A stretch of DNA of 41,032 nucleotides from JAUXEH01 sp965602945 (GTDB lineage: Bacteria > Acidobacteriota > Aminicenantia > Aminicenantales > Aminicenantaceae): contig CBFDBC010000006.1 of the NCBI GenBank assembly GCA_965602945.1, positions 1 through 41,032 of the forward strand. The letters are read 5' to 3'. Shown here one piece after another: positions 1 through 7,615 of this stretch. The translations under genes and the position numbers were made by a program. Within the stretch, counting starts at the first letter, position 1. Each line of letters starts with the position of its first letter. The notes beneath the pieces were generated by a model that was not told where the DNA came from, made no database searches, and saw only the letters and a program-made list of their open reading frames with translations.

Positions 1-272
1 TGACCCAGGGACGTAGTGATCGAGGAGAACTCCAAACCGATCAGGCCGGTCCCGTTGATGTCCGTTTCAGGGTCTATGGCGAGTCCGCGTCCGGCCCGGC
101 ATTCACTGAGGACTCGAGTCGCAGTAACCATTTTTTTCGATGCCTCGACCATGGTGGAGTGCAGGTCGGATGGCCCGGAAAAGGGCAGGACATATATCAG
201 GATAAGGAAGGCGAGGGACAAGACCAGGAGCCAGGCAAAGACCGGAGACGCGCGTCCTACGCCGTGATCCAT
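1..272 (-). CDS. pgsW: PgsW-like poly-gamma-glutamate system protein (N-terminal part, cut by window edge)
   Basis: The frame is open from an ATG at 272 to the left edge, giving 90 residues; the C-terminus lies outside. The N-terminus has a short cytoplasmic stretch, then one hydrophobic segment (about residues 13-33, FAWLLVLSLAFLILIYVLPF), which suggests a single membrane anchor with the rest outside. The later segments TDINGTGLIGLEFSSITT resemble the small protein found next to PgsB/PgsC and annotated as poly-gamma-glutamate system protein. The start overlaps the end of pgsC by 16 bp, so the genes are probably translationally coupled. The family assignment is from memory of motif and context; the biochemical role of this protein is not established. 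Confidence 0.75.
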   Translation of the reverse strand, partial: MDHGVGRASPVFAWLLVLSLAFLILIYVLPFSGPSDLHSTMVEASKKMVTATRVLSECRAGRGLAIDPETDINGTGLIGLEFSSITTSLG

Positions 273-697
273 GCCAGGAGCCTTACGATCACATATACGG
301 CCGCGGCCACGGTCAGGAGCGACGCCAGCGTGGGGACGGCCTTATGTTTGTCCAGGTTGTTGGCCAGGAGCCCGGGGATGATCCAGCCGATGATGCGGAT
401 CTCGACTCCGGCCGGGACCAAACGCGGGGCCAGGAGCAGCACGCACTGGGTGATGAGCGCTCCCAGCAGGAGGAGCAGGACAAAACGCCGACGGCCGAAG
501 AGGATGAGGTTCCGTGAGAGCAGGCGGTACACACCGAGCGCGGCAAAGGCCACGGCCAGGGTGGCGGCCACATGAAGGGGCCGGTCCAGGAACAGGGCGA
601 AGTAGGCCGGGACGATAATCCCGCCCGGGTAGACGCCCGTGACCTCCACGAAGATGAGGGCGAGCACGATGCCGATGAAGAGGGTCTCATAGAACAC
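257..697 (-). CDS. pgsC: Poly-gamma-glutamate biosynthesis protein PgsC/CapC
   Basis: 146-residue integral membrane protein. I chose the GTG start at 697 because a GGAGGAGGG ribosome site lies just upstream and the N-terminus (VFYETLFIGIVLALIFVE) then aligns with PgsC proteins; longer readings would start inside pgsB. Four or five hydrophobic segments cover most of it. PgsC hallmarks are the TGVYPGGIIVPAY stretch, the GRRRF loop and the IGWIIPGLLANN segment. In Bacillus, PgsC works with the ligase PgsB at the membrane to make and export poly-gamma-glutamate. It overlaps the end of pgsB by 11 bp and the start of the pgsW-like gene by 16 bp, a tightly coupled operon. Confidence 0.9.
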   Translation of the reverse strand: MFYETLFIGIVLALIFVEVTGVYPGGIIVPAYFALFLDRPLHVAATLAVAFAALGVYRLLSRNLILFGRRRFVLLLLLGALITQCVLLLAPRLVPAGVEIRIIGWIIPGLLANNLDKHKAVPTLASLLTVAAAVYVIVRLLAWITA

Positions 698-1886
698 GGC
701 GCGTTCCCTCCTCCTGCCAGTATTCCACGAGTTCCCGGCCGGCGCCTCCCATGTTGCCCATGCCCAGGATGAGGGCGGGTGCGGAGGCATGTTCCGTCAA
801 AGCCGCCATCATGCCCGCGGGCCGGTCACCCTTGAGAACGATGGGCTGGATGGCGCTGCGATGCCCTTTCAGCCGGCTCCTGAATGCCCGGGCATGATTG
901 CCGGTCACGAAGAGTCCCTGCAGGCCCGGGAAACGCCCTGTGCGGAGGGCCGCCAGCCACTGAAGGGTGCGGTCGCCGCGGTCGCGGCGCAGGTTGAGCA
1001 GCCCGATGACGGGCTTGCCGTTTATCAGCCCCAGATCCGTGAGTTTCTCCAGGACCACAAGCGTGGAATCCGGGTCATTAGCGGCAAAGGCGCTGACGCA
1101 GTCCCAGGCGGGGCCGTCCGGGTCCGGACGCCAGCTCCAGATCCGCAGTCCTCCCAGGTCCGGGAGAGACTTCCGGATGCCCTGCCCGGCCAGTTCGCGG
1201 TCTATGTTCAGGGAATCCGTGACCGCTTCCACCAGACGTACGTTGGATTCGAATTTGAGTTCGCCCTCGCTGCCGCGCGGCTCGAGCCCGGCCCTGACGC
1301 GGTGTATGTCCGATCCTATCCAGGCGGCCGCTTCCTCCCACACCGGCATCATCTCCTCATCCGGGACAAACACCGTGCAGCCCGGCGCGATGGCAGCGGC
1401 CAGGCTTTGGGCGGCGGTCTCACGGGACGGGCCCCAGTGATCGATGTGGTCGGGGCGTGCGTTCGTGATCAGGAGGATGTTGGGCTTGAAGATCCGCCGG
1501 CTCTCTATGGCCAGGATCTCGGGCCGGATGCTCATGAGCTCCGCCACGACCACATCGGCCGACAGTTCAGCCGCCTTTTGGATGATCTTGATCTGCTCGA
1601 GCACGGAGGGCCCTCCCCGGCGGAAGAGCTCGACCTCCGAGCCGTCCGGGAGGAGCAGCATGGGCCGGGAGCCCGTGGTCTTGGCCAGGACCTTGAAGCC
1701 CGCCTCCCTGAGGGCGGCTGCCAGGAGGCGGGTGACGCTGGACTTGCCGCGTGCGCCGGTGACACAGATCCGGAGGGACAGGCGGCCCCGGTTTCTTTTC
1801 AGACGGACGTGTTCGGCGGTATAGATCGCGACCAGGGCCATCAGGCAGGCGGCGACTACGGCGAGCTCTCGGATGGGCACCTCCAA
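687..1886 (-). CDS. pgsB: Poly-gamma-glutamate synthase PgsB/CapB (Mur-ligase-like)
   Basis: About 399 residues, matching the family length. An N-terminal hydrophobic segment (about 8-23) anchors the ATP-dependent amide ligase domain. The P-loop is GARGKSS at residues 44-50, followed by KTTGSRPMLLLPDG, VVVAELMSIRPE, the conserved DHIDHWGPS, FAANDPDST, and a C-terminal LGMGNMGGAG. These correspond to the Bacillus PgsB motifs for ATP and glutamate ligation. The start is uncertain: the open frame begins with TTG at 1886, with GTG at 1880 and ATG at 1841 as alternatives, and a GGAGG sits just inside the TTG-started frame. It is the first gene of the pgsB-pgsC-pgsW operon, divergent from tag. A pgsA/capA gene is not visible here. 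Confidence 0.9.
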   Translation of the reverse strand: MEVPIRELAVVAACLMALVAIYTAEHVRLKRNRGRLSLRICVTGARGKSSVTRLLAAALREAGFKVLAKTTGSRPMLLLPDGSEVELFRRGGPSVLEQIKIIQKAAELSADVVVAELMSIRPEILAIESRRIFKPNILLITNARPDHIDHWGPSRETAAQSLAAAIAPGCTVFVPDEEMMPVWEEAAAWIGSDIHRVRAGLEPRGSEGELKFESNVRLVEAVTDSLNIDRELAGQGIRKSLPDLGGLRIWSWRPDPDGPAWDCVSAFAANDPDSTLVVLEKLTDLGLINGKPVIGLLNLRRDRGDRTLQWLAALRTGRFPGLQGLFVTGNHARAFRSRLKGHRSAIQPIVLKGDRPAGMMAALTEHASAPALILGMGNMGGAGRELVEYWQEEGTRRVL

Positions 1887-1907
1887 AATGGATTATGCGG
1901 AAGACCC

Positions 1908-1913
1908 ATTATA
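1908..1913 (-). promoter_or_regulatory. Candidate -10 box of the pgs operon
   Basis: A perfect TATAAT read on the minus strand, preceded by TGTT. The predicted transcription start near 1901 is about 15 nt before the TTG start of pgsB. I see no good -35 box. It lies in the divergent pgsB/tag intergenic region. Confidence 0.35.
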
Positions 1914-2013
1914 AACAAAATTATTGGGGACCGGCTACTTATTTCCAGCGAGAATAATTTCGATTGATATCCGTCTTCCTAACAGGTACATTCTTCGGAG
2001 AGGAGAATCAGGG

Positions 2014-2583
2014 ATGAAGAAACGTTGTGAATGGGTGCCTGAGGGCGCGTACAGCACGGATTACCACAACAGGGAATGGGGAGTGCCGGTGCATGACGAC
2101 CGCCTGCTGTTCGAGCATCTGATCCTGGATGCTTTCCAGGCCGGGCTGAGCTGGGAGATCATCCTGCGCAAGAGGGAGAACTTCAGGAAAGCGTTCGACG
2201 GATTCGATGCCAAAAAGGTGGCGGCTTATGATCCCGGCAGGGTCGAAAGCCTGCTCCAGGACGCGGGCATCATCCGCAACCGGAGGAAGATCGAGGCGGC
2301 CATAAAAAACTCCCGGGCCTTCCTCGAGGTGCAGGAGGAATTCGGGAGCTTCGATGCCTATATATGGGGATTCGTCGGAGGCAGGACCATACAGAACAAC
2401 TGGAAGTCGCTCAGCGACCTGCCGGCCAAAAGCCCCGAGTCCGAGGCCATGAGCAAGGACCTGAAGAAGCGGGGTTTCACCTTTGTGGGCCCGACCATCT
2501 GTTACGCCTTCATGCAGGCGGCCGGCCTGGTCAACGATCACACCACGGATTGCTACCGGCACAAAGAATTATCTGCGGGATAG
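2014..2583 (+). CDS. tag: DNA-3-methyladenine glycosylase I (Tag)
   Basis: 189 residues, the usual Tag length. I chose the ATG at 2014 because a GGAGAGGAGA ribosome site lies upstream at 1997-2006. Tag removes 3-methyladenine from alkylated DNA in the cytoplasm (base excision repair). The zinc-snap ligands of the family are visible: Cys5 and His18 at the N-terminus and the H-x3-C pair in VNDHTTDC near the C-terminus. Typical blocks are REWGVPVHDD, LLFEHLILDAFQAGLSW, IIRNRRKI, FGSFDAYIWGFV and RGFTFVGPTICYAFMQA. Single gene on the plus strand, divergent from pgsB and convergent with the PLP enzyme gene. A weak promoter is possible at TTGATA (1964) and TACATT (1987). Confidence 0.95.
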   Translation: MKKRCEWVPEGAYSTDYHNREWGVPVHDDRLLFEHLILDAFQAGLSWEIILRKRENFRKAFDGFDAKKVAAYDPGRVESLLQDAGIIRNRRKIEAAIKNSRAFLEVQEEFGSFDAYIWGFVGGRTIQNNWKSLSDLPAKSPESEAMSKDLKKRGFTFVGPTICYAFMQAAGLVNDHTTDCYRHKELSAG

Positions 2584-2623
2584 ACCTCAGGTTACCAAAC
2601 TTATCAAAGCCTGATCCCCAAAG

Positions 2624-3946
2624 TTAGCGGCGGCGGGCGGCGACCTCTTTTATGCCCTGCAGGAGTATGTCGACTTCCCCGTGGTTGATGTACATGTGGG
2701 TGGAGACGCGGACCCCGTAGGTGCCCTTGTCCTCGCTGCCCACGGTGCGGATCACGATGTTGTATTTCTGGCGCACATGCTCCACGATGTCGAGCGGCTC
2801 CACACCCTCGATGGAGAAAGCGGTCAGGCCGCCGCTTAAATAGGGATCCTCAGAGGTGTGCAGCCTGGCGCCGCGTATGGACTTGAGCTCCTGCCTTAAA
2901 TACCCGCCCAGGGACTTGACGCGCTTCTCGATCCGGGTCCTTCCGATGTAGTTCTGGAAATCGACCGCTTCTCCCAGGGCGATGATGAGGGCCACCGCGC
3001 GCTGGCTCAGGGTCTCGAACTTGCGGGCGCTGTCAGGGTTATCCCACCCGGAGGTACAGATTGTGGGCCAGAGCCTGTCCTGGGATTCCTTGCGCACGTA
3101 GAACACACCCACGCCCGTCGGCGCCCCCAGCCATTTGTAGGGGCTGGTGGCGTAGAAATCCACGCCCAGGTCATGCATGTCGAGGTCGAGCATGCCGATG
3201 GCGTGTGCCCCGTCGGCCGCCACCAGCAGCCCCTTCTCGTGCGCCATTAAACAGAGCTCCTTGAGAGGCGCCATGAGCCCGGATATATAGACCGTGTGGC
3301 TGACGCTGATGATGCGGGTCTTCGGAGTGATGGCCTGCTCGAAGGCGCCCACGAACTCGCCCACGTTCTGGGGCGGCAGCCCTATGGGTACCTCGGTGAC
3401 CTTGATGCCGAAGCGTTTCTCCTTGATCTTCCAGGGATGGGTACCGCCGGGATGCTCCATGGACGATATCAGGACCTCGTCCCCTTCCTCCATGTCCAGG
3501 CCGTTGGCCACGAAGTTCATGCCCTCGGTGGTGTTGCGGACGATGGCCACCTCGTCCTCGGAAGCCCCGATAAAGGCGGCCACCTTGCGCCGTACTTCCT
3601 CTTCCTTGAGGGGCAAATAGGAATAGACATCCACGGGGTGGGTGGCCTGTACGCGGAAGGCCTTGATCAGGGTGTTGAACACCGGCTTGGGCATGGGGCC
3701 CACAGTGCCGTTGTTCATCATGATGAGCCCGTCCTGGAACATGAACTTCTCGCGGATGGCGTCCCAGTAGCGGCCGTCCGGAGCCAGGTCGCGGATGTAT
3801 TTCCGGTCGAGCTCTTTGATGCTCTGGTATATCTCGGCGTTCAGCGTGTCCAGGGCAGCCACCGAGAGGGCCGATCCCGCAGCCAGGTATTTCATGAAAC
3901 CCCTGCGTGACAGAGACGAAGTCTGTTCGGGTACCCCACTGTTCAC
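2624..3946 (-). CDS. Tat-exported class V aminotransferase family PLP enzyme
   Basis: 440 residues from a GTG at 3946 with AAGGAG 8 nt upstream; longer ATG starts in the same frame lie inside the upstream gene and are rejected. The N-terminus has a Tat signal, SRRGFMKYLAAGSAL, ending near ALDTLNA. The rest is a fold-type I PLP enzyme of the isopenicillin-N-epimerase / cysteine-desulfurase group: MNNGTVGPMP, VRNTTEGMNFVANGL, SSMEHPGGTHPW, AADGAHAIGMLDLD and the Schiff-base lysine K271 in ATSPYKWLGAP. The substrate cannot be told from sequence. Its start overlaps the stop of the DUF362 gene by 4 nt (GTGA), so the two are probably coupled and act in the same extracytoplasmic process. PLP enzymes exported by Tat are unusual but known. 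Confidence 0.88.
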   Translation of the reverse strand: MNSGVPEQTSSLSRRGFMKYLAAGSALSVAALDTLNAEIYQSIKELDRKYIRDLAPDGRYWDAIREKFMFQDGLIMMNNGTVGPMPKPVFNTLIKAFRVQATHPVDVYSYLPLKEEEVRRKVAAFIGASEDEVAIVRNTTEGMNFVANGLDMEEGDEVLISSMEHPGGTHPWKIKEKRFGIKVTEVPIGLPPQNVGEFVGAFEQAITPKTRIISVSHTVYISGLMAPLKELCLMAHEKGLLVAADGAHAIGMLDLDMHDLGVDFYATSPYKWLGAPTGVGVFYVRKESQDRLWPTICTSGWDNPDSARKFETLSQRAVALIIALGEAVDFQNYIGRTRIEKRVKSLGGYLRQELKSIRGARLHTSEDPYLSGGLTAFSIEGVEPLDIVEHVRQKYNIVIRTVGSEDKGTYGVRVSTHMYINHGEVDILLQGIKEVAARRR

Positions 3947-4893
3947 AGCATTGTCTCCTTGATGCTCAGCTCGGACAGGTTCATGTTGCCCAGCCCCCGT
4001 TTGTGGGCGTGGGTGATAGCGACGATATCCTTGGCCTCGATGTCCCACAACGTGGTGCAGTAGGCGTCCACCGATACCCGGTTCACTCCGGCGATGACCT
4101 TCTGCGGCTTGATGAGGTCGCCGGGACCCATGGGCCCGTTGGTGATGATGAACTCGGTGGCATCCACGACACACAGGTCGGGCTTGATCAGCGTGTTCAG
4201 GTCCACGACGCACTGCTCCAGGTGCCGGATGGCGTTCGTGTCCGTTGTCCAGTTTTCCATGTGGAACTTGCTGCGGTTGTTGACCCGGTAGTTCAGCCCC
4301 ATCAGGTTTTTCATGGTGCCGGTGAACTTGTTTCCGGCATGGTCTTTGGTGATCGGTATATCGATGAACACGTCGTTGTTGTAGAACTCCTTCATGATCA
4401 TGGCCTCGTCCAGGGAGGCGCCGTTCGTGACCTTGACCGGCTTGAAGTTGGCCTCTTCGGCGGCGATGAGCTTGAGGCTTGCGCCTTCTTCCTTGAGCAC
4501 TTTGTCCAGTCCCGTGGACTCCCAGTTCTTCATCTCCAGCCAGGACAGGCAGTTGACCTCGGCCGCACCGGCCTTCTTGCACATCCGCACGATGGCGCGG
4601 ACGATGTCGGGCTTGGTGAACGTGCCGGGGTGCCACCGCTGCACGTTGGGCAGGATGGCCACCTTCGCTCCCTTGGGCATGAACTTCTCCATGCCGCCCA
4701 GCTGGGCCACGGCCATCTCTGTGTTTTTAAAATAATCGGCGCCCTTCACCACCGAGAGGTCGATCAGGTCGCCTTGCATGGTGTAGGACAGGGCATCCGG
4801 CCTCTGACCGCTGTACAGAGCGCCGCCCACGACCGCGGACATCCCGACCTGGGCACTCCGCTTGATGAATTCCCGTCGGCAAATTTTTTTCAT
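3943..4893 (-). CDS. DUF362 family protein with Tat-type signal
   Basis: 316 residues; ATG at 4893 with an AGGAGGG ribosome site. The N-terminus CRREFIKRSAQVGMSAVVGG looks like a twin-arginine signal. The body matches DUF362 proteins: VAILPNVQRWHPGTFTKPDIV, a central VFIDIPITKDHAGNKFTGTM segment, MGLNYRVNNR, then PDLCVVDATEFI and ITNGPMGPGDL and a VSVDAYCTTLW block. No 4Fe-4S ferredoxin motif is present, unlike the longer DUF362 proteins. Biochemical function of the family is unknown. It is the first gene of a two-gene operon with the exported PLP enzyme. Its leader contains a 17-bp RNA-type stem (see 4998-5065). Confidence 0.8.
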   Translation of the reverse strand: MKKICRREFIKRSAQVGMSAVVGGALYSGQRPDALSYTMQGDLIDLSVVKGADYFKNTEMAVAQLGGMEKFMPKGAKVAILPNVQRWHPGTFTKPDIVRAIVRMCKKAGAAEVNCLSWLEMKNWESTGLDKVLKEEGASLKLIAAEEANFKPVKVTNGASLDEAMIMKEFYNNDVFIDIPITKDHAGNKFTGTMKNLMGLNYRVNNRSKFHMENWTTDTNAIRHLEQCVVDLNTLIKPDLCVVDATEFIITNGPMGPGDLIKPQKVIAGVNRVSVDAYCTTLWDIEAKDIVAITHAHKRGLGNMNLSELSIKETML

Positions 4894-4997
4894 GACAGAC
4901 CCTCCTATCTCATATTCGCTTCGATACTACATCAACAGTCAGACGAAGTGCAAATAATTCTTCTGGGAGTAAGCATTTCCAAAACCTTATCAAAGAA

Positions 4998-5065
4998 ACA
5001 GTCAGGCAAACTGAAACGTCAGCCCGCTCGCCTCCGGATGGCTTCCTCTTCAGCTTACCCGACTG
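4998..5065 (-). repeat. Long stem-loop in the leader of the DUF362 operon, stable as minus-strand RNA
   Basis: Arms 4998-5014 and 5049-5065 pair over 17 bp. On the minus strand every position pairs, three of them as G-U wobbles; on the plus strand those three would be A-C mismatches. The roughly 34-nt loop holds GCCATCCGGAGGCGAGCGGG, which can form a smaller hairpin. It lies about 105 nt before the DUF362 start. It may be a leader hairpin, an attenuator or a repeat element. Confidence 0.5.
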
Positions 5066-5069
5066 ATCT

Positions 5070-5093
5070 AAAAATCAACACCGATTTGGGTGT
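5070..5093 (-). terminator. Candidate intrinsic terminator of the transglutaminase-DUF89 operon
   Basis: On the minus strand ACACC-caaatc-GGTGT is followed by TGATTTTT about 30 nt after the DUF89 stop. The stem is only 5 bp, so confidence is modest. A second small hairpin (TCCCC/GGGGA, 5112-5130) overlaps the DUF89 stop codon. Confidence 0.4.
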
Positions 5094-5122
5094 GCCTTCT
5101 TCCGGAGGATGTCCCCAAAGAA

Positions 5123-5974
5123 TTAGGGGAAATGAGGGGACTGGATAAGCAGGATGCTGCCCTGGGGTACGCCGATCTCGCGGGCCACGGCGAGGCACTT
5201 GGCCTTGAGCAGGAAGAAGATGGGAAGGGACTCATCGCTCAGGCCCTCGAAGTTGCCCTGGCCCTTGGAGATGATGAGCTCGGCCTCCCTCAGTGTCTGC
5301 CAGAACTCAGCGGAACAGTATTCCCGGATGGTTCCAGGTGCCACACAGCCGGAGGAGACGATCTCGGCCACACGGTCGATACCGGCCATGACCGCGTCTG
5401 CACGGACGGCGTCGTTGATCATGGGTGCCTCGCGCACAACATAGCGGACCGGTGTCCCCAGTTCCTCGATCAGGATGCGGTCGAACACGGTCTCGCCGGC
5501 ATTGTCCCCCAGCATGAGGACCTCACCTGCTCTCTCCAGCCTGTCCTTCAGCTCCCCATAGTGGTCGATGGCGAATTCCTGGTCCAGGATCTCCTCCAGG
5601 CCTGCCTTGAGGTCCACCTGTTCGGTGGTCCCGAAGTCGATGAAGTTCCCGGCCACCGCGATGCGCAGGGCTTCCTTCAACGGGTCAGGGGCGGCCCGTA
5701 CCCTTTTCTTCAGGTCAGGAACCATGTCCAGCGCCAGCCGCGTGCATTGTTCCTTGATCTCCCGGTAGGGGTCAGGATCGCCGGACAGCTCGGACAGGAT
5801 GAGGTAGAGCTCGCGGCCGATCCCGGCCGGCGTGGCAGCATCCGGAATGTCCGGCAGCATGCGGCTGAACCGGGCGATCGCCTCCCGGGTCTGTACCTCG
5901 GAGAGGGATAGCAGGCGGGCGGTCTTCAGGATCTGGGAATAGTAGCAGGGGAAACACTCCAGCTGGGCTCTCAC
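5123..5974 (-). CDS. DUF89 / ARMT1-like damage-control phosphatase
   Basis: 283 residues from a GTG start at 5974 that overlaps the stop of the transglutaminase gene by 4 nt (GTGA). DUF89 proteins are metal-dependent phosphatases thought to remove damaged phosphometabolites. The prokaryotic subgroup has a CxxC near the N-terminus, here Cys7 and Cys10 (CFPC). The metal and substrate motifs are visible: GNFIDFG, LGDNAGETVFDRILIEEL, INDAVRADA and SKGQGNFEGL. The last two carry the Asn/Asp and Lys-Gly-Gln-Gly-Asn signature. Cytoplasmic, no signal peptide. Substrate unknown. The coupling to an exported transglutaminase-like protein is not explained by known function. Confidence 0.88.
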   Translation of the reverse strand: MRAQLECFPCYYSQILKTARLLSLSEVQTREAIARFSRMLPDIPDAATPAGIGRELYLILSELSGDPDPYREIKEQCTRLALDMVPDLKKRVRAAPDPLKEALRIAVAGNFIDFGTTEQVDLKAGLEEILDQEFAIDHYGELKDRLERAGEVLMLGDNAGETVFDRILIEELGTPVRYVVREAPMINDAVRADAVMAGIDRVAEIVSSGCVAPGTIREYCSAEFWQTLREAELIISKGQGNFEGLSDESLPIFFLLKAKCLAVAREIGVPQGSILLIQSPHFP

Positions 5975-7524
5975 TTGAACTCTCCGTCATCGGAATACGC
6001 CAGCACCTCGAGCTCGAGGCTGCCGATGATCTCGGAGATCGAGGTGACCATCTCCTGATACATGTTCTCATCCAGGTTGCTCCGGCCGAACACGATGTGG
6101 GTGGCGTCCGTGAAGTATTCCCCGGTCTCCGGGTCACGGGCCAGCCACTTGGGGTCGAGGGCCACCCAGTCCCCCACAAAGACCTCGGGCCACATGTGAT
6201 AGGCGAAGATCCCCCCGCCGTACATGATCCCCACCAGGGCCCGGGCGGGGATGCCGGAAGCCCGGCAGAGCGCCACGAAGAGCACGGTGTGCTCGCTGCA
6301 GTCCCCTTCCCGGTGGTCCAGGATCTCCCGCGCGGAGGCGAATCCCACATCGTAGTTGGCCGTCACCTCCCTGTCGACCCACTCGGCGATCCTCTTGGCT
6401 GCCCGCCAGGCGTTCCGCTCCTCCCCCACTATCCCGCGGGCGGCTGCCCGGATGTCGGTGTCGTCGGCCTGGCAGAACACCGTTGCAGCAAGGGAATCCT
6501 GCCATTCCGCGGCTGTGATCGGCAGAGACAGGGATTCCTCCTCCCGGAAGAGACGGCTCCTGGTCTCGACGACAACATGGTCGTCCCCGCTCTCCAGGAG
6601 CTTCTGGGCTCCGTCCCAGGGAAGTACCTCAAGCCTGTCTACATCCAATCCCGACAGCTTGAGACGCATGCGCCGGACACTCTGAGGCCGCTCCAGCCTG
6701 ACATTCGAGGCAATGAGGGAGGAAAACGCGATGTCGAAGCTCTTTTCTCCGGCTTCGAGCGCCTTTTCCCGGGGCATACGGAGGGCCACGGTCGTCATGA
6801 AGCCGACCTCGGTCACCGACTTGTAAAGCTCTCCCTCCTCATCGATCCATTCCTCGAGCTTCATGGGGATGAGCGAATCCAGCTCCGTGGTGACATGCCA
6901 GAGCCGCTTTTTCTCCCCGAGGATCAGGACATCCTCTTGCCCCCGGATGAAGAAGCGGCACTCTGAGAGCGCGTAGGCCATGGGATCCAGGATATTGTAC
7001 GTGTGGGCCGCTCCGGCCTGCAGCCCCTGCGCCTCGATGATGTCCTCCACCGGAACATCGAGATGGAATTTTTCCGAGTACGGGACCTCTTTTGCCACCT
7101 TGTCTCCGAGGTAAAACACCACCCGGTCCGGGTGGATCTCCGCCCTGATAACGGTTTCTGTCTGCGACATCCTGGTCCGCACCCGGGTCTCCAGGGGCCT
7201 GTCTTCCGAGTCTACCCAGGATTCCTGAACCGTCCGGAGTTCGATGGGATTCCCGCCCAGGCGCGACACCTTGATCAGGGATTCACTGCTGAACTGCGTG
7301 ACCTCCTGTCCTTCCCGAACCGTCCTGGTTTCTGAAAAACGAGTATAGCCGACCTTGACGTCGTTGATGTAGATTCCCATCCAGGCCTCATCGGCACGGG
7401 AGTCGGGACCACTTTCATTCCACCCGGAGACCCCGGAAATGCCGGCGGCCAACGTGAACAGCGCCAGGATACCCAGAATACCGCTCAATCCACAGGGGAC
7501 CGGCTTCCACCTCATTTCTCTCAT
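5971..7524 (-). CDS. Exported transglutaminase-like (cysteine protease fold) protein
   Basis: 517 residues with one N-terminal hydrophobic segment (about 12-33, LSGILGILALFTLAAGISG), a signal peptide or anchor. Residues about 45-340 form a beta-rich region of no clear family. The C-terminal part is a transglutaminase core domain with the full catalytic triad: Cys409 in REGDCSEHTVLF, His443 in YHMWPEVFVGDW and Asp457 in VALDPKW. Bacterial members act as peptidases, amidases or crosslinking enzymes in the envelope; the substrate cannot be predicted. First gene of a two-gene operon, coupled to the DUF89 gene by a 4-nt overlap. An extended -10 promoter lies just upstream. The ribosome site is GGGCGGAG. 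Confidence 0.85.
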   Translation of the reverse strand: MREMRWKPVPCGLSGILGILALFTLAAGISGVSGWNESGPDSRADEAWMGIYINDVKVGYTRFSETRTVREGQEVTQFSSESLIKVSRLGGNPIELRTVQESWVDSEDRPLETRVRTRMSQTETVIRAEIHPDRVVFYLGDKVAKEVPYSEKFHLDVPVEDIIEAQGLQAGAAHTYNILDPMAYALSECRFFIRGQEDVLILGEKKRLWHVTTELDSLIPMKLEEWIDEEGELYKSVTEVGFMTTVALRMPREKALEAGEKSFDIAFSSLIASNVRLERPQSVRRMRLKLSGLDVDRLEVLPWDGAQKLLESGDDHVVVETRSRLFREEESLSLPITAAEWQDSLAATVFCQADDTDIRAAARGIVGEERNAWRAAKRIAEWVDREVTANYDVGFASAREILDHREGDCSEHTVLFVALCRASGIPARALVGIMYGGGIFAYHMWPEVFVGDWVALDPKWLARDPETGEYFTDATHIVFGRSNLDENMYQEMVTSISEIIGSLELEVLAYSDDGEFK

Positions 7525-7542
7525 GACAAACTCCGCCCGGGT

Positions 7543-7551
7543 ATCATAGCA
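7543..7551 (-). promoter_or_regulatory. Extended -10 promoter of the transglutaminase gene
   Basis: On the minus strand TGC-TATGAT (TATGAT at 7548-7543). The predicted start near 7536 leaves a leader of about 12 nt. No convincing -35 box, as expected for an extended -10 promoter. Confidence 0.4.
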
Positions 7552-7615
7552 GAATAGCGGGACGCATCACACCCCTGATGCTCGTATTGAGGAAAGGGAA
7601 TGCCGAGGAACGACT

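Noticed and set aside
789..1967. Long plus-strand open frame opposite pgsB (392 codons)
   Set aside because: It is a shadow of pgsB: high GC keeps the opposite strand open. Low-complexity composition, no domain and no ribosome site.
2624..4636. A single 670-residue protein reading through the DUF362 region into the aminotransferase
   Set aside because: The first 230 residues are an out-of-frame translation of the DUF362 gene; the GTG at 3946 with AAGGAG gives a proper Tat signal.
3907..5148. Long plus-strand open frame opposite the DUF362 gene
   Set aside because: The minus strand holds a convincing DUF362 gene with a signal peptide and ribosome site; the plus frame has no recognisable motif and runs into an intergenic region.
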